Of a stretch of DNA of 64,000 bases, positions 43,561 through 53,147 are shown piece by piece. Position 1 is the first letter of the stretch; every line of letters begins with the position of its first letter. Location: positions 434,001 to 498,000 of the forward strand of contig NZ_CP015401.2 of assembly GCF_001688725.2 (NCBI RefSeq), given 5' to 3'. The stretch comes from Bacteroides caecimuris. Its GTDB lineage: Bacteria; Bacteroidota; Bacteroidia; Bacteroidales; Bacteroidaceae. A program made the position numbers and the translations under genes. The notes under the pieces are model-generated. The model did no database searches. It was not told where the DNA came from and saw only the letters and a list, made by a program, of their open reading frames with translations.

Positions 43561-43965
43561 ATGAAAGCATTATTACCTGTATATTGTCGTCCTTTAGGAT
43601 ATGTTGTCTTGTTGGTTGCTCTGTTCATCCCTTTTATTTTGGTGATGCAGGGAGTGGTGACTGATACTAATTTGCTGTTTTATAAAGAATGTACAAAGTT
43701 GTTGATGATGGCAGGATGCTTGTTAATAATCTTTGCATTAAGTAAGAATGAAAGCCGTGAAACGGAGCAAATCCGTAATTCGGCTGTTCGTAATGCCATC
43801 TTTTTGACATTCTTGTTCGTTTTTGGTGGTATGTTGTGGCGTGTTATGCAAGGAGATGTGATAAACGTCGATACTTCCTCTTTCCTGACTTTTCTGGTTT
43901 TTAATGTGCTTTGTCTGGAGTTTGGTCTGAAAAAAACGCTTGTTGATCGATTCTTTAAAAGATAA
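43561..43965 (+). CDS. Small integral membrane protein of unknown function
   Basis: 134 residues from the ATG at 43561, which follows the -7 box by 20 bp. About four hydrophobic spans are visible (PLGYVVLLVALFIPFILVMQ, LMMAGCLLIIFAL, AIFLTFLFVFGGMLW, FLTFLVFNVLCLEFGL) with a short charged loop in the middle. I do not recognise the family and no catalytic motif stands out. It is monocistronic or leads into the TonB-receptor-like gene 83 bp later. Confidence 0.7.
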   Translation: MKALLPVYCRPLGYVVLLVALFIPFILVMQGVVTDTNLLFYKECTKLLMMAGCLLIIFALSKNESRETEQIRNSAVRNAIFLTFLFVFGGMLWRVMQGDVINVDTSSFLTFLVFNVLCLEFGLKKTLVDRFFKR

Positions 43966-44048
43966 TTTTCTTTTCAATTAAACCTTTTGCGATTCGATTT
44001 GTCAAAAAGGCATTGTTATTGCTACTAATATAATCGTAAATAAGGTAA

Positions 44049-46862
44049 ATGAAAAGATTTTCAGCAGGGTTGGTGCTGATGTTGCTATGCACCTTCTCAA
44101 TTTTTGCACAGAATAAGGTTATTACTGTTTCGGGACGTGTGGTGGAAGCCGACACAAAAGAGCCTGCAGCGCAGGCTACAGTTCAATTGTTATCATTACC
44201 CGATAGCGCTTATGCGGCAGGTATAGCCAGTAGTAACCAGGGATGGTTTACTCTCCCCAAAGTGAAAGCCGGAAAATATGTGTTGAAAGTTTCCTATATT
44301 GGATTCCGAACCAAGTTCGTGCCGGTACAATTATCTGCTAACACCACTGATAAAAAAATGGGAACCATTGCATTGGACCCGGATGCTGTCATGCTGAAGG
44401 AAGCGGTGATTACTGCCGAAGCACCTCCTGTAACTGTAAAAGCTGATACGACAGAATACTCTGCAGCTGCTTATCCTGTACCTGAAGGTTCAATGTTGGA
44501 AGAATTGGTAAAGAAGATTCCTGGTGCTGAAGTTAGTGATGAAGGTAAGATCACTATAAATGGAAAAGAAATCAAAAAGATTATGGTTGATGGTAAAGAG
44601 TTTTTCTCCGATGACCCTAAAGTCTCAATGAAAAATTTGCCTGCTAATATGATTGAAAAAGTAAAAGCCTATGATAAGAAAAGTGATATGGCGCGTATCA
44701 CAGGAATTGATGATGGTGAGGAAGAACCTGTTTTGGATTTAACTGTGAAGAAAGGGATGAAGAAGGGATGGATTGGAAATTTGATTGCAGGCTATGGAAG
44801 TCAAGAACGATATGAAGGTGGGGTGATGATTAGCCGTTTTAAAGATGATTCCAGTATCTCTGTAATTGGTTCTGCTAATAATACCAATAATAAAGGTTTT
44901 TCAGAATTTGGTGATGCCGGACAGGGATTAGGAGGTGGAAATGCAGGTTCCGGTATTACAACGGCACAATCTTTGGGTATTAATTTTGCTAAAGACACAA
45001 AGAAATTTCAAATTGGAGGACATGTTCAGTATGGACATTCTGATAATGATGCCCGTCGTAAAACTTCTTCAGAAACATTCTTGGGCGAAACTTCTTCTTT
45101 TGCCCAGAGTGAAAACTATTCAAATCGTAATCGTCATGATTTTAAGGTTGATTTTCGTTTGGAATGGCGTCCTGATACATTGACTACAATAATTTTTCGT
45201 CCCAATGGTAGCTACTCACAGACGGAATCAAGTAATAGTTCTTGGTCAAAAACGGAAAATAATTTGCATAGCCCTGTTAATGAAAAGGAAGCTGCCTCTT
45301 CTTCTAAAAGTCATAATGCATCTTTTAATGGTACTTTGATGGCCTTTCGGAGGTTGAATAATAAAGGGCGAAATTTGTATTTAGGAGCACGTTTCGGCTA
45401 TAGTGATAGCGAATCAGATTCTTATTCTAATTCAAGCACTGAGTTTTTTGAGTTGGATAGTATTTCTGACATTGCAAGATATACAGATCGTAATAGTGAC
45501 AGCCGTAATTGGAGTATATCTGCTTCTTATACTGAACCTGTTTTTAAGAACCATTTCTTACAATTGCGTTATGAGTTTGCTCATCGTAAACAATTGTCAC
45601 AGGCATTAGTATATGATAGCATTAATCGTTATCCATATCCGGAATACATGGAACGCGGATATGATAATGATTTAAGTACGCGTGTGGAAAATTTTTATGA
45701 TACTCATACTGCAGATGTTTCTATGCGCGGTATTCACCCTAAAATGATGTATAGTGTTGGCGTTGGCTTAACTCCTCAAACATCTTTAAGCGAAACAACT
45801 ATTGGTCCTAATTACAAAAAAAACTATCCCGAACAAAATGTGCTGAATTGGGCTCCTTCAATAATGTTCCGTTATATGTTTAATAAACAGCATATGTTAA
45901 TGTTCCGTTATCGTGGACGGAGTAGCACTCCTAATATTGAAGATTTACAAGAGGTGATTGATATTACTGATCCAATGAATATGAGATATGGTAATCCAAA
46001 CTTGAAGCCTTCATTCAACAATAGTTTCACGCTTGATTATAGGAAGTATGTGCCAGAAGCTATGCGTAGTTATTCTGTTAATTTATATTATACAAATACA
46101 TTGAATTCTGTAGCTAATAAAATGACGTATGATCCTGAAACTGGTGCACGGGTTTATAAAAAGGAGAATGTAAATGGGAATTGGCAGGCGAGAGGATATT
46201 TTTCTTTTAATACTCCGTTGAAAAATAAGAAATTTACAATCTCATCTAATACAAATGCCAGATATAGTGATGCGGTAAGTTATACAAGCGTTGGAAATAA
46301 TAAAAATTTAGATCAGGAGTTAAGTACTACGCATAATCTAGCTTTGGGCGAACGTTTTACGAGTAGTTACCGTAGTGAACTGTTTGATTTGTCTTTAAGC
46401 GGTTCGGTCAATTATAATTTGGTTCGAAATAGCAAGCAAGAAAATAGTAACCGCGAGACGTTTGATTATTATATAGGAGCTAATACGAATGTAAATCTTC
46501 CATGGCAGATATCTATTTCTACGGATGTAAACTGTCGGTTTAAGGATGGATACACAGGTGGATTAAATAATAATGAGGTGTTATGGAATGCCCAGATATC
46601 TAAGAATTTCTTGAAGAATAACTCTGGGACTATTCGTTTTAAAATTTATGATATCTTGAAGCAACAAACTAATTTATCCCGTTCTATTAGTGAAACAATG
46701 ATGAGTGATACGGAATACAATACTTTGGGAAGTTATTTCATGGTACATTTTGTATATCGTTTTAATACTTTGGGTGGAAAAGCTGGTAATAGACATGGCT
46801 TTGGAGGAGACCCAAGAAGAGGACATGGTTTTGGTGGCGGTGGTAGACCCATGCGCTTTTAA
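44049..46862 (+). CDS. TonB-dependent-receptor-like outer-membrane beta-barrel protein
   Basis: 937 residues. A signal peptide (to about SIFAQ) is followed by a carboxypeptidase-regulatory-like domain (VSGRVVEADTKEPAAQATVQLL), a plug-like region with MLEELVKKIPGAEVSDEGKITING and KEFFSDDPKVSMKNLPANMIEKV, and a long Asn/Ser-rich beta-barrel of the outer-membrane beta-barrel_3 type. The tail is Gly/Arg-rich (GNRHGFGG...GGGGRPMRF). No SusD partner is nearby, so it is not a SusC. Its cargo is unknown; related proteins are often linked to metal or peptide uptake or to envelope maintenance. Confidence 0.85.
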   Translation: MKRFSAGLVLMLLCTFSIFAQNKVITVSGRVVEADTKEPAAQATVQLLSLPDSAYAAGIASSNQGWFTLPKVKAGKYVLKVSYIGFRTKFVPVQLSANTTDKKMGTIALDPDAVMLKEAVITAEAPPVTVKADTTEYSAAAYPVPEGSMLEELVKKIPGAEVSDEGKITINGKEIKKIMVDGKEFFSDDPKVSMKNLPANMIEKVKAYDKKSDMARITGIDDGEEEPVLDLTVKKGMKKGWIGNLIAGYGSQERYEGGVMISRFKDDSSISVIGSANNTNNKGFSEFGDAGQGLGGGNAGSGITTAQSLGINFAKDTKKFQIGGHVQYGHSDNDARRKTSSETFLGETSSFAQSENYSNRNRHDFKVDFRLEWRPDTLTTIIFRPNGSYSQTESSNSSWSKTENNLHSPVNEKEAASSSKSHNASFNGTLMAFRRLNNKGRNLYLGARFGYSDSESDSYSNSSTEFFELDSISDIARYTDRNSDSRNWSISASYTEPVFKNHFLQLRYEFAHRKQLSQALVYDSINRYPYPEYMERGYDNDLSTRVENFYDTHTADVSMRGIHPKMMYSVGVGLTPQTSLSETTIGPNYKKNYPEQNVLNWAPSIMFRYMFNKQHMLMFRYRGRSSTPNIEDLQEVIDITDPMNMRYGNPNLKPSFNNSFTLDYRKYVPEAMRSYSVNLYYTNTLNSVANKMTYDPETGARVYKKENVNGNWQARGYFSFNTPLKNKKFTISSNTNARYSDAVSYTSVGNNKNLDQELSTTHNLALGERFTSSYRSELFDLSLSGSVNYNLVRNSKQENSNRETFDYYIGANTNVNLPWQISISTDVNCRFKDGYTGGLNNNEVLWNAQISKNFLKNNSGTIRFKIYDILKQQTNLSRSISETMMSDTEYNTLGSYFMVHFVYRFNTLGGKAGNRHGFGGDPRRGHGFGGGGRPMRF

Positions 46863-46886
46863 TCAATATAAAGTCTGGATGAACAG

Positions 46887-46934
46887 GAAGTCCTGACGGC
46901 AACGATTGATAGAGTTGTCACCAGGACTTCTTTG
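46887..46934 (+). terminator. Terminator after the beta-barrel gene
   Basis: GAAGTCCTG (46887-46895) pairs with CAGGACTTC (46922-46930), with an inner GGCAAC/GTTGTC pairing; TTTGTT follows. Confidence 0.75.
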
Positions 46935-46961
46935 TTAATCCGATAATTTACTCTATATTTG
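46931..46961 (+). promoter_or_regulatory. Promoter of cardiolipin synthase
   Basis: TTTG (46931-46934), 19 bp spacer, TATATTTG (46954-46961): exact consensus. The -33 element is part of the preceding terminator tail. The ATG follows 31 bp later. Confidence 0.75.
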
Positions 46962-46992
46962 TTGTTTAGTATCCGTATGAAAGGAGATTCCT

Positions 46993-48432
46993 ATGATTGA
47001 TTGGAACTATATACTCAGCCAAATAGCAACAGTGGCTTTTGATATTCTTTATTTCGGAGCCATTATCGGTACGATTGTCATTATCATTCTTGACAACCGT
47101 AATCCTGTTAAGACTATGGCATGGATACTCATATTGCTTTTCCTTCCTATTGTCGGACTTGTCTTTTATTTTTTCTTTGGGCGGAGTCAACGTCGCGAAC
47201 GTATTATTGGGCAAAAAAGCTACAACCGCTTATTGAAGAAACCAATGGTCGAATATCTGGCGCAGGATTGCTCGGATGTTCCCTATGAATACTCTCGTCT
47301 TATTCCGCTTTTCCAGCAAACGAACCAAGCGTTTCCATTTGAGGGGAACCGTGTGGCAGTCTATACCGAAGGATATACCAAACTTCAATCATTATTGCGT
47401 GAACTGCAAAAAGCGAAGCAGCATATCCACATGGAATATTACATCTTTGAAGATGACGCTATCGGGCGTATGGTCAGGGATGTGCTGATAGAAAAGGCTT
47501 CTCACGGGGTTGAAGTACGGGTTATCTATGATGATGTAGGTTGCTGGCATGTGCCTAATCGTTTTTTTGAAGAAATGCGCAATGCCGGTATTGAAGTCAG
47601 GAGCTTTCTGAAAGTACGTTTTCCCTTATTTACCAGTAGGGTGAATTACCGTAACCATAGAAAGATTGTCGTTATTGACGGACGCGTGGGCTTCGTTGGA
47701 GGGATGAACTTGGCAGAACGTTATATGCGTGGCTTTTCTTGGGGTATTTGGCGCGATACGCATATCATGTTGGAAGGTAAGGCGGTGCATGGTTTACAGA
47801 CGGCTTTTTTGCTTGATTGGTATTTTGTAGACCGTACGTTGATAACCGCTTCCCGTTATTTTCCGAAGGTTGACTCTTGCGGAAGTTCTTTAGTGCAAAT
47901 TGTCACGAGTGAGCCTATCGGACCATGGAAAGAAATCATGCAGGGATTGACTGTTGCCATTACCAGTGCCAAAAAGTATTTCTATATGCAAACACCTTAT
48001 TTTTTGCCTACGGAACAAATATTAGCGGCTATGCAAACAGCTGCATTGTCTGGGGTGGATATACGCCTGATGTTGCCGGAACGTGCCGATAACTGGATAA
48101 CTCATCTTGGATCGCGTTCTTATTTGGCAGATGTGATGCAGGCAGGTGTTAAAGTCTATTTTTATAAGAAAGGTTTTCTACATTCTAAGCTGATGGTTTC
48201 AGATGATATGCTTTCCACTGTAGGGTCTACCAATGTTGACTTCCGTAGCTTTGAGCATAACTTTGAGGTGAATGCTTTTATATATGACGCAGAAACTGCC
48301 CTTGAAATGAAAGAAATATTTCTTCAGGACCAGCGCGAAAGTACACAGATCTTTTTGAAGAATTGGGTCAGACGTTCGTCGATGCAAAAAGCAGCGGAGT
48401 CTATCGTGCGTTTATTGGCTCCGCTACTTTAA
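46993..48432 (+). CDS. cls: Cardiolipin synthase (phospholipase D family)
   Basis: 479 residues. Two N-terminal membrane spans (about 15-60) precede two PLD catalytic modules with HKD motifs: NHRKIVVIDGRVGFVGGMN near 220 and HSKLMVSDDMLSTVGSTN near 400. It condenses two phosphatidylglycerol molecules to cardiolipin at the inner membrane. Length, spans and both HKD motifs match the family. Confidence 0.94.
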   Translation: MIDWNYILSQIATVAFDILYFGAIIGTIVIIILDNRNPVKTMAWILILLFLPIVGLVFYFFFGRSQRRERIIGQKSYNRLLKKPMVEYLAQDCSDVPYEYSRLIPLFQQTNQAFPFEGNRVAVYTEGYTKLQSLLRELQKAKQHIHMEYYIFEDDAIGRMVRDVLIEKASHGVEVRVIYDDVGCWHVPNRFFEEMRNAGIEVRSFLKVRFPLFTSRVNYRNHRKIVVIDGRVGFVGGMNLAERYMRGFSWGIWRDTHIMLEGKAVHGLQTAFLLDWYFVDRTLITASRYFPKVDSCGSSLVQIVTSEPIGPWKEIMQGLTVAITSAKKYFYMQTPYFLPTEQILAAMQTAALSGVDIRLMLPERADNWITHLGSRSYLADVMQAGVKVYFYKKGFLHSKLMVSDDMLSTVGSTNVDFRSFEHNFEVNAFIYDAETALEMKEIFLQDQRESTQIFLKNWVRRSSMQKAAESIVRLLAPLL

Positions 48433-48456
48433 TAAGGATGAAATTGTATTTAGTTC

Positions 48457-48990
48457 TTATCTGAATAGTGAGAAGTTCACACTTCCATACACCCTTCTCT
48501 CAAGGAAATGTGGATTTTCTTCGAACTTATTCTCTTTTCCATGCTCCAGTACCAATAATCCTCCTTCTTTGAGAAGATTATTCTGAAAGATTAATTCGGG
48601 GATTGTTTCCAACTCTTTTAAAGCGTAGGGAGGATCGGCAAAAATGAAGTCGAACTGTTCGCGACTATTCTTGATAAACTTGAATACATCTCCGCGTATC
48701 GGCAGACATTTGTCTGTCTGCACTTCTTTCATGATTTTGCAGATGAATGAGTGATGTGCAGGGTCTTTCTCAATACTGATAACACGGTCGCATCCACGGG
48801 ATACCAGTTCGATACTGATGCTTCCCGTCCCGGCAAACAGATCAAGAGCTGTTACTCCTTCTTCAAAATCGATATAGTTATTGAGTACATTAAACAGATT
48901 TTCTTTGGCGAAATCTGTTGTAGGGCGTGCTTTAAATGTCCGAGGCACGTCAAATCTTCTTCGTTTGTAAATACCGCTGATTACTCGCAT
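48457..48990 (-). CDS. rsmD: 16S rRNA (guanine966-N2)-methyltransferase
   Basis: 177 residues, normal size. It shows MRVISGIYKRRRFDVP at the N-terminus, the SAM-binding ALDLFAGTGSISIELVSRG and the catalytic FADPPYALKEL (DPPY motif). It methylates G966 of 16S rRNA in the assembling small subunit. Its start overlaps the end of the DUF3822 gene by 10 bp, so it is translated with it. Confidence 0.93.
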   Translation of the reverse strand: MRVISGIYKRRRFDVPRTFKARPTTDFAKENLFNVLNNYIDFEEGVTALDLFAGTGSISIELVSRGCDRVISIEKDPAHHSFICKIMKEVQTDKCLPIRGDVFKFIKNSREQFDFIFADPPYALKELETIPELIFQNNLLKEGGLLVLEHGKENKFEENPHFLERRVYGSVNFSLFR

Positions 48991-49751
48991 GTTAATAAGG
49001 CTTGCATGTCAATATTAGTTGCAGGATTCATAACGAATACCTGTAGGATAAACTTTTTCAGTTCACTCATTAAAACATCTTTCTCAGGAAGTATTCCGGT
49101 TAGGTGTAACTCATCCCGTTCCTGATTAAACTCCAACTGTTTCCAGACGTATAATAAATAATAAATACGATCTTCTGTATGAGTACATTCAAAGGAATTG
49201 GCCAGAAGCAGATGTCCTCGTTCAAAGCAATAGATGTCAATGCCGTCTTTGCGTACAGAAACATACATCTTCTTACTGTTTCCTAATCTGCTTTTTGCAG
49301 AAAAATAATCAATGAATGAAGTGGATTGAGAATAGAAACGAGCTTCGGGATATTGCCCATTCAAAAAGGTTTGTGCGCTTTTATCTATGCCGAAGATGAC
49401 AGCTACATTATTCTTTCTTAGGATATTATGGAGCACCGTTTCGTTTTCTCTTTTTTGATGATTATGATAAAACAGCAGTTCTGCCTGTTCCTCCTCAAAC
49501 AAGTCTAATGGCGCGATTGTAAAACGCTTGCTTGCCATCATTATATTTACCTGTTTGTAAGGATGATTTAGGAAGTCCGATTCGTGAAAGACTGCCTTTA
49601 GATTGGCTGTAAGTGATAGAGATGTATCTATCTCTTTCTCTATTATTGAAAGCGAATCGTTATGAATCGGGTTATAGATAGAAAAAGAAAATCCATCCGT
49701 ACTAAGACGGATGGATAAAGTATATTGTTTTGATTTAGTAAAATCAATCAT
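48981..49751 (-). CDS. DUF3822 family protein
   Basis: 256 residues, a Bacteroidetes family that regularly sits before rsmD. The sequence suggests an actin/ASKHA-like fold (alternating strands such as KKMYVSVRKDGIDIYCFERGHLLLANSFEC), but no ATP-binding signature can be claimed. Function unknown. Its ATG overlaps the stop of the upstream gene by one base (TAATG), and it overlaps rsmD, so all three genes are one leftward operon. Confidence 0.78.
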   Translation of the reverse strand: MIDFTKSKQYTLSIRLSTDGFSFSIYNPIHNDSLSIIEKEIDTSLSLTANLKAVFHESDFLNHPYKQVNIMMASKRFTIAPLDLFEEEQAELLFYHNHQKRENETVLHNILRKNNVAVIFGIDKSAQTFLNGQYPEARFYSQSTSFIDYFSAKSRLGNSKKMYVSVRKDGIDIYCFERGHLLLANSFECTHTEDRIYYLLYVWKQLEFNQERDELHLTGILPEKDVLMSELKKFILQVFVMNPATNIDMQALLTCE

Positions 49752-50437
49752 TATTCCCAGTTACCAGCACCATTGTTTGGAGTATCGATAGAACCTACCA
49801 TCAAACCGCTATATCTGCCTAGTTTAGAATCCAGGTCTTTCAGGTTGATGATTTCTTGTTTGTCAAGTCCGCCTAAGTATGTCTCGTATGGAGCTTTTAC
49901 TTCGAACAAATATACTGGGGCACCAGATTTGGCAGTATCGTTTTTAACGTTCATTTCGAATTGAGCACCATTACCGTGAGGAATATATTTCATAGAATCT
50001 GCATTGAATCCTTTCGGATAAATAGTATCCAATACAGCTACCCACATAGTGTCACGTTTGAAGTTTTCAAGTCCCCATTTCTTAACTTCATCGTATCTGC
50101 CGGTTTTTTTCGCTTTTTGGATGATATCTACTGCTTTCTTTTCAGTCAATCCATCTTCCAACTGCTTATCTGTCAGCTGTCCGATTTTCATAACGAACGG
50201 CAATTTTTGATTTTTAACGAAATCAATCAATGTGTCTAATCTGGGGGCATACATTCCGCGATGTAGCATACGATACTCCTGCTGTGCTTTACGGATGTCA
50301 ATCAGGCGGGCAATAACAGCTTTTTCCCTTTCCTTCTTTGCCTTTTCAAAATTGATAGGACCCATAATGCTGCTGTAGCAGATATAAACTAATGCGGCAG
50401 CACAGAGCACTAATACAATATTAAATACTGTTTTCAT
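49751..50437 (-). CDS. Membrane-anchored protein of unknown function
   Basis: 228 residues. One N-terminal hydrophobic segment (FNIVLVLCAAALVYICYSSI) anchors a mainly helical, charged domain (EKAKKEREKAVIARLIDIRKAQQEYRMLHRG) resembling the stalk of pilin-like or secretion-associated proteins, then a beta-rich C-terminus. I do not recognise a named family. It is the first gene of the operon with DUF3822 and rsmD, and a perfect -7 box lies 36 bp upstream. Confidence 0.78.
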   Translation of the reverse strand: MKTVFNIVLVLCAAALVYICYSSIMGPINFEKAKKEREKAVIARLIDIRKAQQEYRMLHRGMYAPRLDTLIDFVKNQKLPFVMKIGQLTDKQLEDGLTEKKAVDIIQKAKKTGRYDEVKKWGLENFKRDTMWVAVLDTIYPKGFNADSMKYIPHGNGAQFEMNVKNDTAKSGAPVYLFEVKAPYETYLGGLDKQEIINLKDLDSKLGRYSGLMVGSIDTPNNGAGNWE

Positions 50438-50472
50438 GATAAATTATGTTTTTAGTTGTTATATTCGCATCG

Positions 50473-50480
50473 CAAAAATA
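50473..50480 (-). promoter_or_regulatory. -7 box of the membrane protein/DUF3822/rsmD operon
   Basis: Minus-strand TATTTTTG, exact consensus; the -33 element is not obvious. Confidence 0.5.
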
Positions 50481-50532
50481 GAATAAATAAATTTAAATAC
50501 GATAGTTCCTTGAACTTTTTTCTCGTACAAAA

Positions 50533-51951
50533 ATGATAAATAACTATTTAGAAAGGCAAATTAAGGAAAATTTTCCTTACCAACCAACTTTAGAGCAGGA
50601 AATTGCTGTAAAATCTCTTTCAGAGTTTCTGCTGTCTACGCTGGCAGATGAAGTCTTTATCTTAAGAGGGTATGCTGGTACTGGTAAAACATCGTTGGTA
50701 GGGGCATTGGTGAAAACGATGGATCAGCTGCAGCAGAAGTCTGTATTGTTGGCTCCTACAGGGCGTGCGGCAAAAGTCTTTTCAGTGTATGCAGGACATC
50801 CGGCTTTTACCATTCATAAAAAAATATATAGACAACAATCTTTTTCTAATGAGCTTAGTAACTTTTCGATCAATGACAATTTAGCTACCAATACATTGTT
50901 TATTGTCGATGAGGCTTCCATGATTTCAAACGAAGGACTGTCGGGCAGTATGTTTGGAACAGGACGTTTATTGGATGATTTGGTGCAATTTGTGTATTCG
51001 GGGCAAGGTTGCCGGCTCTTGTTGATGGGAGATACCGCACAGCTTCCCCCGGTAGGTGAGGAGTTGAGTCCTGCGCTTTTTGCTGATGCATTGAAAGGTT
51101 ATGGACTTGAAGTGCGTGAGATTGATCTTACCCAAGTGGTTCGGCAGGTACAAGAATCCGGAATATTGTGGAATGCCACGCAGTTGAGGCAACTGATAGC
51201 GGAGGATGATTGTTATTCTTTACCTAAAATAAAAATAACAGGTTTTCCTGATATAAAGATGATGCCGGGTACGGAATTGATTGATGCCATTACCAGTTGT
51301 TATGATCATGACGGCATGGATGAGACGATTGTGATTTGTCGTTCTAATAAACGCGCGAACCTATATAATAACGGAATACGTGCACAGATCCTTTGGCGGG
51401 AAGATGAACTGAATACAGGAGATATGTTGATGATAGCCAAAAATAATTATTATTGGACGGAGCAATATAAGGAAATGGACTTCATTGCCAATGGAGAAAT
51501 TGCAGTCGTGCGTCGTGTTCGTAAGACACGGGAGATGTATGGTTTTCGCTTTGCGGAAGTGACTCTCAGATTTCCTGACCAGAATGATTTTGAATTGGAT
51601 GCGAATCTATTATTGGATACCTTACGTTCGGACTCACCTGCATTGTCGAAAGAAGACAATGACCGATTGTTCTATACGGTACTTGAGGATTATATAGATA
51701 TTCCAAACAAAAGAGACCGGATGAAAAAGATGAAAGCCGATCCACATTACAATGCTTTACAGGTGAAATATGCATACGCAATAACCTGTCATAAAGCGCA
51801 AGGCGGACAGTGGCAGAATGTATTTTTAGATCAGGGGTATATGACGGACGAGTATCTGACTCCCGATTATTTCCGGTGGTTGTATACCGCCTTCACTCGG
51901 GCGACGAAGACACTGTATTTGGTGAATTATCCGAAAGAGCAGATGGAATAG
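50533..51951 (+). CDS. RecD-like ATP-dependent DNA helicase (AAA_30/UvrD_C_2)
   Basis: 472 residues of superfamily 1B. Motifs: Walker A GYAGTGKTS (residues 46-54), LLAPTGRAAKVFS (Ia), LFIVDEASMIS (II), LLLMGDTAQLPPVGEE (III), and the C-terminal YAITCHKAQGGQW and YTAFTRATKTLYLV (V, VI). It is a single-subunit helicase used in DNA repair rather than part of a RecBCD complex; no recB or recC is near. A long palindrome follows the stop codon. Confidence 0.9.
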   Translation: MINNYLERQIKENFPYQPTLEQEIAVKSLSEFLLSTLADEVFILRGYAGTGKTSLVGALVKTMDQLQQKSVLLAPTGRAAKVFSVYAGHPAFTIHKKIYRQQSFSNELSNFSINDNLATNTLFIVDEASMISNEGLSGSMFGTGRLLDDLVQFVYSGQGCRLLLMGDTAQLPPVGEELSPALFADALKGYGLEVREIDLTQVVRQVQESGILWNATQLRQLIAEDDCYSLPKIKITGFPDIKMMPGTELIDAITSCYDHDGMDETIVICRSNKRANLYNNGIRAQILWREDELNTGDMLMIAKNNYYWTEQYKEMDFIANGEIAVVRRVRKTREMYGFRFAEVTLRFPDQNDFELDANLLLDTLRSDSPALSKEDNDRLFYTVLEDYIDIPNKRDRMKKMKADPHYNALQVKYAYAITCHKAQGGQWQNVFLDQGYMTDEYLTPDYFRWLYTAFTRATKTLYLVNYPKEQME

Positions 51952-51970
51952 ATGGTTGGAATATCAAACA

Positions 51971-52018
51971 TGAAATCAGTTAGTTTGAAATCAACTGATT
52001 TCAAACTAACTGATTTCA
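51971..52018. repeat. 48-bp palindrome after the RecD-like gene
   Basis: 23 bp perfect arms at 51971-51993 and 51996-52018 with a 2 bp centre. The arms contain GAAATCA twice. It may end transcription; the following TACTTTATT is weakly U-rich. Confidence 0.65.
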
Positions 52019-52286
52019 TACTTTATTCCACTAGTGGGCACTTTAAATTAAACATCGTTCTTTGAAATCTTTGATAATCGCATAGTTATGTATTTTTTTG
52101 GAGCGTGACGATTTGAATTGAAAAGTTGTTTTAGCTTTGCCCAAAAGCTCAAAACAATGAATCAAGGCAAATATATCTTCGCTCAACTTACAGATTTTCT
52201 TCCCCGTCGTGTCTTTGACGTAAGCGTCTCCGCGATGCCGTCTTGTTTTATTTGTCATTGTCTTCTACCTTTGCCCTCAAAAAAAC

Positions 52287-52730
52287 ATGGCTCCTCCCAA
52301 TCTTTCTTATCCTTTGATTGTTGAAGACTACAAGCATCATCTTCGTAGTTTTCCTGATAGTTATCTGAGTTTTCAGTCTTTTTGTGAACCCTACAATGTC
52401 CGTGTTGCAAGTGTCCGTCAATGGATGCGTCGTCATGGCATTGATCTCAGCGTATTATACTATGAAGTCTTGTTGGAACGTTCCACCTCTGATCCCTCTT
52501 TTGAAATCCCCCAGACCTTTTACGGACGGCGTAAAACCTCCCGTCCGCCTGCTGAACAAGAGCCGGCTTCCGTGCAGGTTGTATCCTCCCCTGAAGTTTT
52601 AAAAGGCGTTTCCATTACATTTCCTGACGGCATGACAGTCAATATCCGACAAGCCCATGCCCCGGCATTGACCAAATTCATCGAATCCTATAACAAACTA
52701 AGTGCCCAAAGTTATGTTCAGTCTGAATGA
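52287..52730 (+). CDS. IS66 TnpA-like accessory protein
   Basis: 147 residues. The N-terminal 60 residues look like an HTH (LSFQSFCEPYNVRVASVRQWMRRHGID), and the end has VSITFPDGMTVNIRQAHAPALTKFIESYN, typical of the first gene of Bacteroidetes IS66 elements. It probably binds the IS ends or assists transposition. The 3' end overlaps the start of the TnpB gene. Confidence 0.8.
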   Translation: MAPPNLSYPLIVEDYKHHLRSFPDSYLSFQSFCEPYNVRVASVRQWMRRHGIDLSVLYYEVLLERSTSDPSFEIPQTFYGRRKTSRPPAEQEPASVQVVSSPEVLKGVSITFPDGMTVNIRQAHAPALTKFIESYNKLSAQSYVQSE

Positions 52731-53061
52731 ATACATTAGTTACTACCTTTATCCACGCTATATTGATATGAATAAAGGAATCGAATGTCTTTCTGAATTA
52801 ATCCGCTCACAGATGAATGCCAGCCCCTTAAGCGGAGACGCTTTCCTGTTTTTCGGCAAGAAAAAAGACATGGTCAAGGTACTTCGCTGGGATACCGATG
52901 GATTTATTTTATATCAAAAACGATTGGAAGAAGGCACTTTTGAATTACCCCGTTTTAAGCCTTCCCAAGGGCTGTGTAAGCTTGAATGGGAGATCTTTTT
53001 TATGATAATGAGAGGCATCTCGCCGCGTTCAGTACTTCTGAGAAAACGTTTTAAAATATAG
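52714..53061 (+). CDS. IS66 TnpB (Orf2-like) accessory protein
   Basis: 115 residues starting with MFSLNEYISYYLYPRYIDMN; a GTG four codons upstream is another possible start. The IS66 Orf2 pattern is plain: LSELIRSQMNASPLSGDAFLFFGKKKDMVKVLRWDTDGFILYQKRLEEGTF in part, then KLEWEIFFMIMRGI. Overlaps tnpA by 17 bp, consistent with coupled translation. Required for IS66 transposition, but its biochemical role is not settled. Confidence 0.88.
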   Translation: MFSLNEYISYYLYPRYIDMNKGIECLSELIRSQMNASPLSGDAFLFFGKKKDMVKVLRWDTDGFILYQKRLEEGTFELPRFKPSQGLCKLEWEIFFMIMRGISPRSVLLRKRFKI

Positions 53062-53147
53062 TTTTCAACCGATTAATGCGTTGATATATAAATATTTAAG
53101 TATGAATATGATTTGTTTTACTAACATATTATCCGTATCTTTACACC

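Noticed and set aside
52043..52258. 71-codon minus-strand ORF at the IS4/IS66 boundary
   Set aside because: Antisense to the 5' end of the IS4-like transposase and crosses the IS66 end; no independent support.
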